NCBI GenBank assembly: GCA_035652095.1
Contig: DASREM010000033.1
Location: 49,844-113,843 of the forward strand
Reading direction: 5' to 3'
DNA: 64,000 nucleotides
From: DASREM01 sp035652095
GTDB taxonomy: Bacteria; Acidobacteriota; Terriglobia; Terriglobales; Acidobacteriaceae
The position numbers and the translations under genes were made by a program. Shown piece after piece: positions 50,210 to 60,358 of the stretch. The stretch's first letter is position 1; each line of letters starts with the position of its first letter. Below the pieces are notes generated by a model. That model was not told the DNA's origin. It saw nothing but the letters and a program-made list of their open reading frames with translations, and searched no databases.

Positions 50210-51348
50210 AGAATCCGATCCAGGGAATGGGAGCCATCTTCTACAAGGAAGTCCGGCACATGCGTCGGGACCCGATGGCCTTTCTGTTTGCCTTTGTGAT
50301 GCCGGTACTCCAGTTGGTGATTCTCGGCGCCGCCATTGATACGAACATCCGGCAGATTCGGACCGCGGTCTATGACGCAAGCGGCAGTTCGATGATGACG
50401 GAGGTTTCGGGCAGTTCGGAGAGTCGCGCTCTTATCGACCGGCTGCGCAACTCGGATACATTCCACGTCTACAAATACGTTCACAGCGACCGTGAACTGA
50501 ATGAAGAGATGATCTCAGGGCGCGCCAGTGTAGGCGTGAAGATCCCGATTGATTTTGATCGTAATCTGCTGAAAGGCAACCAGGCGCAGGTCTTGGTGAT
50601 GGTGGACGGTTCCGACTCGAACGTTGCGGGTCAAGCCGTCAATGTATCCGGCTCAATCGGACTAGATGAGTCACTACGCCGCATGCTGGATCCTGGTCAA
50701 AAGAATCCGATTGAGATCCGGCCCAAGGTGATGTTCAACCCGGCTTCGCGTTCTCCCAATTTCTTGCTGCCAGGAATGATGGCGATTCTCCTGCTCCTGG
50801 TCACAGTGATGCTAACGGCGTTCTCCATCGTGCGAGAGAAAGAGCGAGGGACGATCGAACAACTCCTGGTTACGCCGGTACGGCCACTGGGATTAATGTT
50901 GGGCAAGATTCTGCCGTATTTCGTCACCGGAATCGTAGAGTTGGCAATTCTTCTTGCCTTCATGCGGTTCGTATTTCAGATTCCTATGCACGGCAACGTG
51001 CTGGTGCTCGGGCTGCTGACAACTGGCTATTTGTTCGTCAACCTGGCGATCGGAGTTCTGGTCTCCAGCAAGGCGAACTCGCAGGCGGAAGCTCTGCAGT
51101 TCTGCCTGGTAGTCATGCTGCTAAGCATCTTTCTGTCGGGGTTCATGTTTCCGCGCGAGACGATGCCGCTCTGGGCCTATGCATTCAGTTACGTCGTGCC
51201 GGCGACGTACATGATCAAGATCACCCGTGGAGTCATTCTCCGCGGAGCCGGATTCGAGCAGTTGTGGTTCAACGGAGTGGTTCTGCTCGCAATGGGACTC
51301 GGCCTGTTGTTGGCCGCAGCACACCGATTCAAAAAGATGACTGTTTGA
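50206..51348 (+). CDS. ABC-2 type permease (YbhS/R-like)
   Basis: 380 residues: first helix (MAFLFAFVMPVLQLVILGAAI), a large periplasmic domain, and five helices at the end, including LLPGMMAILLLLVTVMLTAFSI and the IVREKERGTIEQLLVTPVRPLGLMLGK loop typical of ABC-2 permeases. GTG start overlaps the ATPase TGA. With the HlyD gene it forms a complete ABC export system. Substrate unknown. Confidence 0.9.
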   Translation: MKNPIQGMGAIFYKEVRHMRRDPMAFLFAFVMPVLQLVILGAAIDTNIRQIRTAVYDASGSSMMTEVSGSSESRALIDRLRNSDTFHVYKYVHSDRELNEEMISGRASVGVKIPIDFDRNLLKGNQAQVLVMVDGSDSNVAGQAVNVSGSIGLDESLRRMLDPGQKNPIEIRPKVMFNPASRSPNFLLPGMMAILLLLVTVMLTAFSIVREKERGTIEQLLVTPVRPLGLMLGKILPYFVTGIVELAILLAFMRFVFQIPMHGNVLVLGLLTTGYLFVNLAIGVLVSSKANSQAEALQFCLVVMLLSIFLSGFMFPRETMPLWAYAFSYVVPATYMIKITRGVILRGAGFEQLWFNGVVLLAMGLGLLLAAAHRFKKMTV

Positions 51349-51369
51349 ACAATTAGACAGGAAATGAAT

Positions 51370-52752
51370 ATGCGCAAACATAAACTGAACCTTATTTGTT
51401 CTCGTTTCCGATCGAAAGCCAGACCGTTGCGTTGGCCAGTACTCCTCGTGGTACTCAGCGCTTTTTCTTCAGCGCAGGAGTTGTCGCCATCACACGTGCT
51501 TACGTTGGAGGACGCAATCCGGTTGGCGGTCACCAATAACCGGTCGCTAAAGGTCGCGAGCCTCGAAGTTGATAAGTCCAAATGGCAGGTCGCGGAAGTG
51601 AAGACCAAGCGTCTGCCCTCATTCAGCGGCAGTGTACTTGGGTCGCAGCTTCTGAATGAGGTGAGTTTTAACTTTCCGGCGGGAGCGTTCGGGAATATAC
51701 CGGGCGTAGGCCCATTCCCCACAGCAGACACAAAGATCACGACGCCGCGTCAACCCATTGCGTATGTCATGAGCCAGGCGACGCAGCCGCTCTCTCAACT
51801 CTACAAGATCCATCTCGGCGTGCGAGCGCAGGAGTTGAGCGCGAAAATAGCGGGCGAAAAAGCACGCGCGGAACGGCAAAACTTAGTAAAGGACGTAAAG
51901 CAGGCCTACTACGCCGTACTGCAGTCAGAGAGCGAGTTGGAAGCCGCCGAAGCTAATGTCAAGCAGTATCAGGAACTGGATCGCGTCGTTCTCCAGCGAG
52001 TCTCGCAACAGGCAGCGCTCAAGTCCGACAGCATGGACGTGAAGGCGAAGTTCGCGAACGAAAAGTACAAGCTGGCTCAGTTGCGCAATACCCTCGACTC
52101 TCGCAAGGAATATCTCAATAACCTTCTCGGTCGCGACATCCGCACCGAATTCGAGACAGAGAAAGTTCCGATCGCATCGTTCGAAGAGGTCGATTTGAAG
52201 CTGGCACAGATACGGGCACTGACACAGCGCCCTGAGGTCAAACAAGCGGAACTCAGCATGCGACAAGCTGAGTACGACCGCCGCATGGCTAAGGCCGATT
52301 ACATTCCCGATGTCGGTATTGCCTTCAACTACGTCTCCAATTTCAACGTCGACGTCCTTCCCAGGAACATGACGAGCATCGGATTCGAGTTGAAATGGGA
52401 ACCCTGGGACTGGGGCCGCCGGAAAGACATTGTCAATCAGAAGAAGGTCACCGAGACACAGGCACAAACACAGTTGCATGATGCACAAGCACGAGTCTTG
52501 ATGGACGTGAATACACGCTTTCGCAAACTGGAAGAATCTCGAATGCTTATTTCGGTCGCACAGGCAGAACGCGACGCGGCACAACAGCGGCTTCGGGAAG
52601 TCACCAATAAATATGAACAACAGTCGGTCCTGTTGAGCGACGTCTTGCATCAGCAGGCATCAGCTGCAGGCGCGAGTGACGACTACCAGCAGGCGCTGCT
52701 GGGCTTCTGGTCGGCAAAGAGCGAATTCGAAAAATCATTGGGAGAAGACTAA
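51370..52752 (+). CDS. TolC-family outer membrane protein (operon 2)
   Basis: 460 residues. Signal region (RPLRWPVLLVVLSAFSSAQ), LTLEDAIRLAVTNNRSLKVASLEVDKSK, and two helical repeats ending in YEQQSVLLSDVLHQQASAA. ATG 51370 has AGGA at a normal distance; ATG 51364 sits too close to it. Its stop overlaps the RND adaptor start (TAATG). It may serve both the ABC exporter upstream and the RND pump downstream. Confidence 0.88.
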   Translation: MRKHKLNLICSRFRSKARPLRWPVLLVVLSAFSSAQELSPSHVLTLEDAIRLAVTNNRSLKVASLEVDKSKWQVAEVKTKRLPSFSGSVLGSQLLNEVSFNFPAGAFGNIPGVGPFPTADTKITTPRQPIAYVMSQATQPLSQLYKIHLGVRAQELSAKIAGEKARAERQNLVKDVKQAYYAVLQSESELEAAEANVKQYQELDRVVLQRVSQQAALKSDSMDVKAKFANEKYKLAQLRNTLDSRKEYLNNLLGRDIRTEFETEKVPIASFEEVDLKLAQIRALTQRPEVKQAELSMRQAEYDRRMAKADYIPDVGIAFNYVSNFNVDVLPRNMTSIGFELKWEPWDWGRRKDIVNQKKVTETQAQTQLHDAQARVLMDVNTRFRKLEESRMLISVAQAERDAAQQRLREVTNKYEQQSVLLSDVLHQQASAAGASDDYQQALLGFWSAKSEFEKSLGED

Positions 52753-53894
52753 TGGTCACCACCGACACGGTTCGTTTTTCACAGATTACAGCAGCGGTTT
52801 TCGCGGCATTGTGCGCCATCAGCCAGATCGGTTGCACTCGTGCGGAATCGGAACCGCGGGCGCTGATCCCCGTCCGAACGGCTGAAGTCCAAACGATTTC
52901 TACCGGCAGCGAGACCCGCTATTCCGCCAATATCGTGCCCAATGCACAGGTGGATCTGGCGTTCAAGTCGGGCGGGTACGTTGTCAGCATCCGTCAGGTG
53001 CGCGGCGCCGACGGTCGCATGCGTGCTGTTGATATTGGCGACTGGGTCTCTCGTGGCACCGTGCTGGCGGTGGTGCGCCAGCAAGACTATACCGATCACC
53101 GAGAACAGGCGAGAGCGCAGTTGGCACGCGCGCAAGCCGACTATGAACATGCCAAGCTCACGTACGATCGCACGTCGAATCTGTATTCGACGCAAAGCGC
53201 CACGAAGCCGGAATTCGATCAGGCCAAAGCCCAGTATGAGAGCGCGACGGCCTCTTTGAACAATGCGAAGGCCTCGCTTTCCGAAGCGCAGCTTGCCCTC
53301 GATGACTCGTCGCTGCGCGCGCCGTTCGATGGCTGGATCATTAGGCGCAGCGTGGACATCGGAGCATTGGTTGGCCCATCCGTTGCCGGATTCACGATTG
53401 CCGACACGCGCTTCGTGCGAGCGATTTTCGGTGTGCCCGATAACGCCATGGGGCGGATCGAGCTGGGACAGGCGGAGGTGGTCTCATTAGACGCTTTCGC
53501 CGGCCAGTTTGCAGGGCGAGTCACTGCAATATCCCCGGCAGCGGACCCAAAAAGCCGCGTCTATTCCGTCGAAGTGACTTTGCCCAACCCGCGCAATCAG
53601 CTTAAGTCCGGGATGATTGCGTCCCTCTCGTTGGGCGGCAATGACCTCCCCAAGGAAGTGCTGGCGGTTCCGCTGAGTGCGGTGATCCGCGATCCGGAAA
53701 AGCCGGACCGATTCGCAGTGTTACTGGCCGAAGGGACCGGCGACCCCGCCACCGTGCGTGCGCACGCCGTCGACCTGGGCGATGCTTACGGAAACATGGT
53801 CCAGGTAGTGGGCGGAGTGAAGGCAGGCGACAGGGTGGTGACAGCCGGATCGACGCTGGTCAAGAGCGGGGACAAGGTTCGGGTGATGCAGTAG
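52752..53894 (+). CDS. RND periplasmic adaptor lipoprotein (operon 2)
   Basis: 380 residues. Lipobox ISQIGC, lipoyl-like SGGYVVSIRQVR and a helical hairpin (AQLARAQADYEHAKLTYDR). The DSSLRAPFDGWIIRRSVDIGA segment marks the barrel side. Coupled to the TolC gene by TAATG overlap and followed by the RND pump after 43 bases. Confidence 0.9.
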   Translation: MVTTDTVRFSQITAAVFAALCAISQIGCTRAESEPRALIPVRTAEVQTISTGSETRYSANIVPNAQVDLAFKSGGYVVSIRQVRGADGRMRAVDIGDWVSRGTVLAVVRQQDYTDHREQARAQLARAQADYEHAKLTYDRTSNLYSTQSATKPEFDQAKAQYESATASLNNAKASLSEAQLALDDSSLRAPFDGWIIRRSVDIGALVGPSVAGFTIADTRFVRAIFGVPDNAMGRIELGQAEVVSLDAFAGQFAGRVTAISPAADPKSRVYSVEVTLPNPRNQLKSGMIASLSLGGNDLPKEVLAVPLSAVIRDPEKPDRFAVLLAEGTGDPATVRAHAVDLGDAYGNMVQVVGGVKAGDRVVTAGSTLVKSGDKVRVMQ

Positions 53895-53937
53895 AGGCTG
53901 GCAACGAAAGAGACCGAGTTCACACATCGAGACGACC

Positions 53938-56900
53938 ATGGCACACAAATCAGACGCAGAAATCATTCAGCATACCCACAACACGGCGAGGTTTTTCGTC
54001 GAGCATCGGCAAGTCGCGCTGGTGCTGCTGCTCGGCACCTTCTTGTGGGGCTGGTACGGCTACTCAAAAATGCCGAAGCGCAAGGACCCGGTGATTCCGG
54101 TCCGGGTTGCAGTCGCTTCCTGCAAGTGGCCGGGCGCGACAGCGGAAGAGATCGAGCAGCTCATCACGCGCCCGATCGAGCAGTCCATGGCGCAGAACCA
54201 GGCTGTGAAGCCGCCAAGCGGTTCTGACTATGGAGTTCGGTCGTTGAGCTTCCCAAACTTCGCTCTGGTATTTGTGCAACTCGACGAAAACGTCAAGGAC
54301 ACCACGAAGCAGCTAAACGACATCAACCTCCGGCTGAACGAACTGAGCAACAAGCTGCCGCAGGGTGCGGGGCCGATTCAGTTCAACAGCAACTTCGGCG
54401 ACACAGCTGCGCTGATGCTTACGGTCGCTAGTCCTCGGGCGAGCGAAATCGAAATTGCCCTGCGCGCAAAGTCGGTGAAGAAAGCGATTGAAAGTGCGCG
54501 CGTCGGCGCCCCCGGAAACGGCCAACCGCGCGTGAGCATTGTGATCAATTTCCCGAAGTCCGTCGCGACGGACGAGGTCCGCGCCTCATTTCGTTTGGGA
54601 GGGGCAACCGGGCTCAGAGACAAGGTGATGGCAGATCCGCGTTACTTCGAGGGGCCAGGATTCATCGGCGCCGACGTAAGTTCCGGTCTGGACGATCGTG
54701 CGCTCCAGGCTTGGCTCGACAAGTTTTCCCAGGAACATTTCCACCGCTCCGAGGTTCATCCCGATGCCTGGCAAGTGACACTGATCCGCGATCCGCAGAC
54801 CACCGAATCCAAGCTGGCCGCGGTCGCGGGCGAGAAGTACTCCTATCGCGAACTGGATGATTTCACCGCGCTGATTCAGCGGACGCTGCAGGGCACCCCG
54901 GAAGTGTCGAAAGTGGATCGCAGCGGCGTGCTGGCCGAAAAAGTCTATCTCGACTACTCCCAGCAACGGCTGGCCGAGTACGGCATCCAGCCCGGCAATC
55001 TCAGCAAGATTCTTTCCGCGCGGAATTCGACACTGCCCGGTGGAGTGCTCGAAGTCGACAGCAAGAATGTCACGCTCGATCCGTCGGGCAAGTTCGAAAA
55101 TGAGAAGGCCATCGGAGATGTCATCATCGGCACCGCCTCCACGGCTTCGAATTCGCCTGTCTACTTGCGCGACTTAGTCGACATCTCTCGCTCCTACGAC
55201 AGCCCCGCACGTTATCTGAACTATTTCACTTCGCAGGATAAGGACGGCACCTGGCACCGCAGCCGCGCCATCACGATCGCGGTCCAGATGCGTGATGGGT
55301 TGCAGATCGCCCAATTCGGAAAGAGCGTCGACGAAAAGCTCGCCGCGGTCCGCAACTATCTCCCGGAAGACCTCATCATCGCGCGCACGTCCGACCAGCC
55401 TTTGCAGGTCAAGGAGAATATCGACCTGTTCATGGGCGCGCTCTACGAGGCGATTTTCCTGGTCGTGATTGTTTCGCTCGTCGGCTTCTGGGAGTGGCGC
55501 TCAGCCGTCCTCATGGCTATTTCCATCCCCATCACCCTGGCCATGACCTTCGCGTTCATGTACATGCTGGGCATTGACATCCAGCAGGTGTCGATCGCGA
55601 CTCTGATCATTGCCCTCGGCTTGCTGGTCGATGATCCGGTGGTGGCCGGGGACTCGATCAAGCGCGGACTCGCCGAGGGTCACCCCAGCTTGGTTGCCTC
55701 GTGGCTTGGGCCAACCAAGCTGGCAACGGCAATCATGTTCGCAACGCTTACCAACATTGCCGCCTACATTCCGTTCCTCCTGCTCACGGGTACGATGGGC
55801 GAGTTTCTCTACACTCTGCCCATCGTCATGACCTGTTCGCTGGTCGCGTCCCGCCTGGCATCCATGACGTTCGTACCGCTACTGGGCTACTACCTGCTGC
55901 GCCCGGACAAGAAGCCCGAGAAGCCGATCGAAGAAAGGCGCACAACCGGATTCACCGGTTGGTACGCGCGTACGGCCAAGAGCGCCATGGAACATCGCTG
56001 GAAGGTATTCGCCGGATCGCTGGCCTTTCTCGTGCTGGGCGTCTTCTTCATGTCGCAGTTGAAGACCGCGTTCATGCCCGAGGATGTTCAGTACTGGTCG
56101 TACATCGATATCTGGCTTCCCAACGATACCAATCTCGACGCTACCAACCAGACGGCACAACAGGTGGAACAGATCGTCCGGCGGGAAGCCGATAATTTTG
56201 CCCGCAAACACGCAAAAGAAGGCGAGAAGCCTGAGCACATGCTGAAGTACGTCACCACCTTTGTCGGCGGAGGCGGGCCGCGCTTCTGGTTCTCGGTCTC
56301 GCCCCAGCTGCAGCAACTCAACTATGCGCAAATCATCATGGAGGTCACCGACAAAGAAATCACGCCGGAGTTCGTGAAGTACCTGCAACCCATCGTGTCA
56401 GCCAACATTCCCGGCGCGCGGATCGATGTGCGGCAACTGCAGTATGCGGCCATCGATTTTCCGGTGGATATCCTCATCGCCAATAACGCCGATGTCAGCG
56501 TGGCGCAGTCGGCGGAAGACATTCGCACGCTCCGTCGCCTGTCGGCACAGCTCGAAGATATCTTCCGCTCGCTTCCGAACACCGCCGGAGTGCGTAACGA
56601 CTGGGACACGGAGAGCTCGGGCGTGAAACTGAAGATCGACCCCGATCGCGCAAACCTGGCCGGCATCACCAATCAGGATGTCGCTGCTTCTTCCACCTCG
56701 GCGATGAGCGGAGCTGAGTTGACAACCCTGCAGGATGGAAACAAGGAAATCCCGGTCGTTGCACGTTTGAAGGTGGAGGAACGCGCCCAGCTTTCGGACC
56801 TACAGAGCCTCTATGTATACGCCATGCAGGGCTCGGCGAAGGTCCCGCTCACGCAGGTCTCGAAAATCGAGCACTCCATGGAGACCGAGCGCATCATCCG

Positions 56901-57612
56901 CCTCGATCACTTCCGCACGATTGCAGTGCGATGCTTCCCAAGGCCCGGCGTCCTGTCGTCGGAGGTGCTGAAGGCGGCAGGGCCAAAACTCAAGGAGTTC
57001 GAGCAGAAGCTGCCTCCGGGTTACAGGATTCGGATAGGTGGAGACTATTACCAGCAGAACAAGGGATTCGGCGAACTTGGCGTGGTGATGGCGGCATCGA
57101 TCTTCTTGATCTTCCTTGCGCTGGTGTTCCAGTTCAACAACGCGGTGAAGCCTCTGCTGGTCTTTGCGGCTGCACCTTACGGCGTTGTCGGTGCAGTGGC
57201 AGCTTTGTGGATCATGGGCACTCCGTTCGGCTTCATGGCTTTTCTTGGAGTCGCCAGCCTAATCGGAGTGATCGTGAGTCATGTGATTGTCCTGTTCGAC
57301 TTCATTGAGGAGAAACACGAAGAGGGCGAACCGTTTGAAGAGGCAGTGATTGACGCCGGCATTATCCGCCTGCGTCCGGTGATGATCACGGTCGGCGCGA
57401 CCGTGCTGGCGCTATTCCCGCTCGCCCTGCACGGTGGCCCGCTCTGGCAACCACTCTGCTACACCCAGATCGGCGGCCTTTGCGTAGCGACTTTCATCAC
57501 GTTGTTACTGGTGCCAGTGCTCTACGCAATCTTCGTGCTCGATCTGAAGATTCTAAAGTGGGAAACGAAGCAAAAAGCTCCGCTGGCTACATCTGCGATT
57601 GCAGCGGACTGA
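53938..57612 (+). CDS. RND-family efflux permease (operon 2)
   Basis: 1224 residues, longer than the usual 1030-1100, due to inserted periplasmic sequence. Landmarks: LVLLLGTFLWGWYGYSKMPKRKDPVIPV at the start, proton-relay helix ALGLLVDDPVVAGDSIKR, and late helices VASLIGVIVSHVIVLFDFIEEK. Clearly diverged from the operon-1 pump. ATG 53938 follows a gap from the adaptor; the first 15 residues include His-rich cytoplasmic sequence. Substrate unknown. Confidence 0.9.
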   Translation: MAHKSDAEIIQHTHNTARFFVEHRQVALVLLLGTFLWGWYGYSKMPKRKDPVIPVRVAVASCKWPGATAEEIEQLITRPIEQSMAQNQAVKPPSGSDYGVRSLSFPNFALVFVQLDENVKDTTKQLNDINLRLNELSNKLPQGAGPIQFNSNFGDTAALMLTVASPRASEIEIALRAKSVKKAIESARVGAPGNGQPRVSIVINFPKSVATDEVRASFRLGGATGLRDKVMADPRYFEGPGFIGADVSSGLDDRALQAWLDKFSQEHFHRSEVHPDAWQVTLIRDPQTTESKLAAVAGEKYSYRELDDFTALIQRTLQGTPEVSKVDRSGVLAEKVYLDYSQQRLAEYGIQPGNLSKILSARNSTLPGGVLEVDSKNVTLDPSGKFENEKAIGDVIIGTASTASNSPVYLRDLVDISRSYDSPARYLNYFTSQDKDGTWHRSRAITIAVQMRDGLQIAQFGKSVDEKLAAVRNYLPEDLIIARTSDQPLQVKENIDLFMGALYEAIFLVVIVSLVGFWEWRSAVLMAISIPITLAMTFAFMYMLGIDIQQVSIATLIIALGLLVDDPVVAGDSIKRGLAEGHPSLVASWLGPTKLATAIMFATLTNIAAYIPFLLLTGTMGEFLYTLPIVMTCSLVASRLASMTFVPLLGYYLLRPDKKPEKPIEERRTTGFTGWYARTAKSAMEHRWKVFAGSLAFLVLGVFFMSQLKTAFMPEDVQYWSYIDIWLPNDTNLDATNQTAQQVEQIVRREADNFARKHAKEGEKPEHMLKYVTTFVGGGGPRFWFSVSPQLQQLNYAQIIMEVTDKEITPEFVKYLQPIVSANIPGARIDVRQLQYAAIDFPVDILIANNADVSVAQSAEDIRTLRRLSAQLEDIFRSLPNTAGVRNDWDTESSGVKLKIDPDRANLAGITNQDVAASSTSAMSGAELTTLQDGNKEIPVVARLKVEERAQLSDLQSLYVYAMQGSAKVPLTQVSKIEHSMETERIIRLDHFRTIAVRCFPRPGVLSSEVLKAAGPKLKEFEQKLPPGYRIRIGGDYYQQNKGFGELGVVMAASIFLIFLALVFQFNNAVKPLLVFAAAPYGVVGAVAALWIMGTPFGFMAFLGVASLIGVIVSHVIVLFDFIEEKHEEGEPFEEAVIDAGIIRLRPVMITVGATVLALFPLALHGGPLWQPLCYTQIGGLCVATFITLLLVPVLYAIFVLDLKILKWETKQKAPLATSAIAAD

Positions 57613-57685
57613 ACTATCGCAAGCGAGCGCAAGTTGCTCATCGCGAATAAAACTACACGTTCTAATAAAAGGAACACGAGATTTT

Positions 57686-58993
57686 ATGTCTGGAAAGCGC
57701 GTCGTATTCTGCACATTCGGTTCGTTGGGCGATCTATATCCGCTTCTCTCTCTCGCTCGTGAAATGAAAGGCCGCGGGCACTCTCCAGTGGTCGCAACTT
57801 CACCTGCATACCGCAGACTGATCGAAGCTGAGGACATTGCATTCCATCCCGTGCGTCCGGACGTCGATGTCTCCGATCCGAGTGTTCTTCGTCGCGTCAT
57901 GGACCGCCGAACCGGCGGGCGCTACCTTTTTTGTGACATTATTCTGCCCGCGCTGCATGACTCGTACGAGGATACGGCGAAAGTAGCGGCTGACGCTGAC
58001 TTGCTGGTTATTCACCCTATTGCGGTGGCGGCCCTTCTCCTCGCGCGCAAGTCCGGATGCCCTTGGGCGTCTGTCGCGGTTGCGCCCATGAGCCTCTGCT
58101 CGGCTTACGACCCCCCGGTATTCTCAGGGTTGCCTCTCGCCGAAAAGCTCGTGTCGTTCGGCCCATGGGTTCAGAACGTACTCCTGAAGCTCATCGCGGC
58201 AATGTTTGAGCCAGTGTGGAAACAATATCGTGAATTCGAAAAGGAGCTTGGTCTCTCACCCGCACCAAATCCCCTGCTGTGGGGGCACTCGCCACATCTG
58301 GCCTTAGGTCTGTTTTCACCCATACTGGCGGCACCTCAACCTGACTGGCCAGCCAATGCGCATGCGACAGGTTTCCCCTTCCTGAGTCACAACGTTGGCA
58401 ACACACCCGAGCTGCAGGAATTCCTCGATTCCGGTGAAGCGCCCATCGTTTTTACCCTTGGTTCAGCGGCAGTCGGCGCTGCGGGCGATTTCTATGAACA
58501 AAGCGCGGAAGCCGCCAAGCGCCTCGGACGCCGTGCCGTGCTACTGGTTGGGCGCGATCCGGACAATCAGCCCAAGAAACAATTGCCACCCGGGGTGATT
58601 GCTGTCCAATATGCGCCGCACTCCGCTATCTTCCCTCGCGCCTGTGTGAACGTGCATCAGGGCGGAATCGGCACGACGGGCGAGGCCATGCGGGCTGGCC
58701 ATCCAACGCTCGTCGTTCACTACGGTCACGATCAACCGGACAACGCTGCGCGCCTGGTTCGCATGGGCATGGCACGAAGCATTCCGCGCGAACGCTACAA
58801 CGCCGATATCGCTGTACGGGAGATCCAGAACCTGCTTGAGAACAGGACCTACGCCGAACGCGCTGCTGCGATTGGCGCACAGGTCTGCAATGAGAACGGA
58901 ACCGCACGTGCCTGCGACCTGCTCAGCCGCCTGCTGGAGACTCCAAACGCCGAGGCCACGAATCCTCAACGAATGAGCCAAGTCGTGGCCTGA
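57686..58993 (+). CDS. UGT/MGT-type glycosyltransferase
   Basis: 435 residues of the GT1 fold. N-terminal FCTFGSLGDLYPLLSLAREMKGRGH and C-terminal donor-binding block CVNVHQGGIGTTGEAMRAG followed by HYGHDQPDNAARL. Family members glycosylate macrolides, flavonoids, sterols or lipids. AAGGA lies about 12 bases upstream of ATG 57686. Placed after the RND pump in the same direction, it could glycosylate the compound being pumped (inference). Confidence 0.85.
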   Translation: MSGKRVVFCTFGSLGDLYPLLSLAREMKGRGHSPVVATSPAYRRLIEAEDIAFHPVRPDVDVSDPSVLRRVMDRRTGGRYLFCDIILPALHDSYEDTAKVAADADLLVIHPIAVAALLLARKSGCPWASVAVAPMSLCSAYDPPVFSGLPLAEKLVSFGPWVQNVLLKLIAAMFEPVWKQYREFEKELGLSPAPNPLLWGHSPHLALGLFSPILAAPQPDWPANAHATGFPFLSHNVGNTPELQEFLDSGEAPIVFTLGSAAVGAAGDFYEQSAEAAKRLGRRAVLLVGRDPDNQPKKQLPPGVIAVQYAPHSAIFPRACVNVHQGGIGTTGEAMRAGHPTLVVHYGHDQPDNAARLVRMGMARSIPRERYNADIAVREIQNLLENRTYAERAAAIGAQVCNENGTARACDLLSRLLETPNAEATNPQRMSQVVA

Positions 58994-59113
58994 CATGCAA
59001 TAGATCACTCTCCACCCTGGAGACCTAGTCTCCGGACGAACGCCGCGGTGTGCGATCCGTAGTGCATGCCGCGGGCAAAACGAAGAACAACACTTACTGG
59101 AGGAAGTTAAGTC

Positions 59114-59797
59114 GTGAATCAGAAATGGACAGCAACTCGCTCAGCCGCGTTCGCCCTCCTTCTCATCGGCGCAGCCGCAGCCCAAGTGCCGGTCAGTAAC
59201 CTAATGGAGACCATGGCGGCTAACAACAAGCAACTCCGGCAGTACACCTACAAACAGAGGACCGAGACGTACCACGAGGGCGAGCTCAAGAACACCAGGG
59301 TGGACGAAATCCACTACAGCGTCGGTGGTGAGCGCGTCAGTATTCCCCTCGACCAGCGCCAAACCCAGTCCGACGCGCCTCGGCGCGGCCCTGGCCATCG
59401 CCTTGTCGCCAAGAAAATGGAGGAAGAGAAAGAAAAGATGCGGGACTACATCGAGCGCCTGACAGCGCTGGCCAGTCGCTATCCCGGCCCCGATCAAGCC
59501 AGACTCCAGGAAGCGATCTCGAAAGCCGAAGTCATGACAGGCGGCGGGAGCAGCCACGTGCGCGTCCGCATGCGCGACTACGTAAAACCGGGAGATTCGA
59601 TGACCATGATCTTCGACCCTGCGACGAAGCGCCCAGTGAAGACGGAAATCAACACCTTTCTCGATGATGGCCCAGTATCGATCGTGGTTGCATTCGATCA
59701 GCTTCGCGATGGTCCCACCTATCCGGGCAAGATCGTCATGAGTTCCATCACGAAACAACTTGAAATTCGCGTATTCACGTACGAATACCGGCTGTAG
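59114..59797 (+). CDS. Secreted protein of unknown function
   Basis: 227 residues. Signal peptide (ATRSAAFALLLIGAAAAQ), then a charged helical region (MEEEKEKMRDYIERLTALASRY) and a beta-rich C-terminal part. GTG start at 59114 has GGAGGAAG upstream. No family recognised. Directly followed by a DUF4136 gene in the same direction. Confidence 0.7.
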   Translation: MNQKWTATRSAAFALLLIGAAAAQVPVSNLMETMAANNKQLRQYTYKQRTETYHEGELKNTRVDEIHYSVGGERVSIPLDQRQTQSDAPRRGPGHRLVAKKMEEEKEKMRDYIERLTALASRYPGPDQARLQEAISKAEVMTGGGSSHVRVRMRDYVKPGDSMTMIFDPATKRPVKTEINTFLDDGPVSIVVAFDQLRDGPTYPGKIVMSSITKQLEIRVFTYEYRL

Positions 59798-59820
59798 GCC
59801 AATGGAAAGGAATTACCGAC

Positions 59821-60342
59821 ATGAGGCAAATCACCATGAAATTCATCGCATTGATGATTCTTCTCTGTTCCTCCGCAAGCCTGATAGCCCAGGAGGTCAA
59901 GTATAACTACGACCGCGATATTAACTTTGCTGCTTACAGATCGTATCGCTGGACCGGGCGGGAAAGAACCGCTGGCGATCCATTGGTCGACCAGGATATT
60001 CGACGTGCGATTGATGCTCAGTTGGCTCAGAAGGGTCTACAAAAGAGCGAGGGCGACGGCGATCTCTACATTGACTACCAGACTGCGGTCGACCACGAAA
60101 GGCAAGTCGACGCATGGACCATGGGTCCACGCTGGTCGGGGATGGCGCGCGCAGCGAGTTCCAGAGTCGACGTTGGAACTCTGGTCCTCAGCATCTACGA
60201 TCCGGGCGGAAAACAACTGGTATGGCGAGGAAGCGTAACCAAGATACTGAACCCCGGAACAAATCCTGACAAGAACTATAAGAGCCTGGAAAAGGCGATT
60301 GCAAAGCTGCTCAAGAATTATCCGCCGAAAACGGCCAAGTAA
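59821..60342 (+). CDS. DUF4136 secreted protein
   Basis: 173 residues. Signal peptide (KFIALMILLCSSASLIAQ), then the DUF4136 body: VKYNYDRDINFAAYRSYRW at the start, and GTLVLSIYDPGGKQLVWRGSVTKIL late. Probably periplasmic or lipoprotein-like. ATG 59821 or 59836 could be the start; the latter gives a tighter signal peptide. Function unknown. Confidence 0.78.
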   Translation: MRQITMKFIALMILLCSSASLIAQEVKYNYDRDINFAAYRSYRWTGRERTAGDPLVDQDIRRAIDAQLAQKGLQKSEGDGDLYIDYQTAVDHERQVDAWTMGPRWSGMARAASSRVDVGTLVLSIYDPGGKQLVWRGSVTKILNPGTNPDKNYKSLEKAIAKLLKNYPPKTAK

Positions 60343-60358
60343 GGCAAACAGGTGCAAC

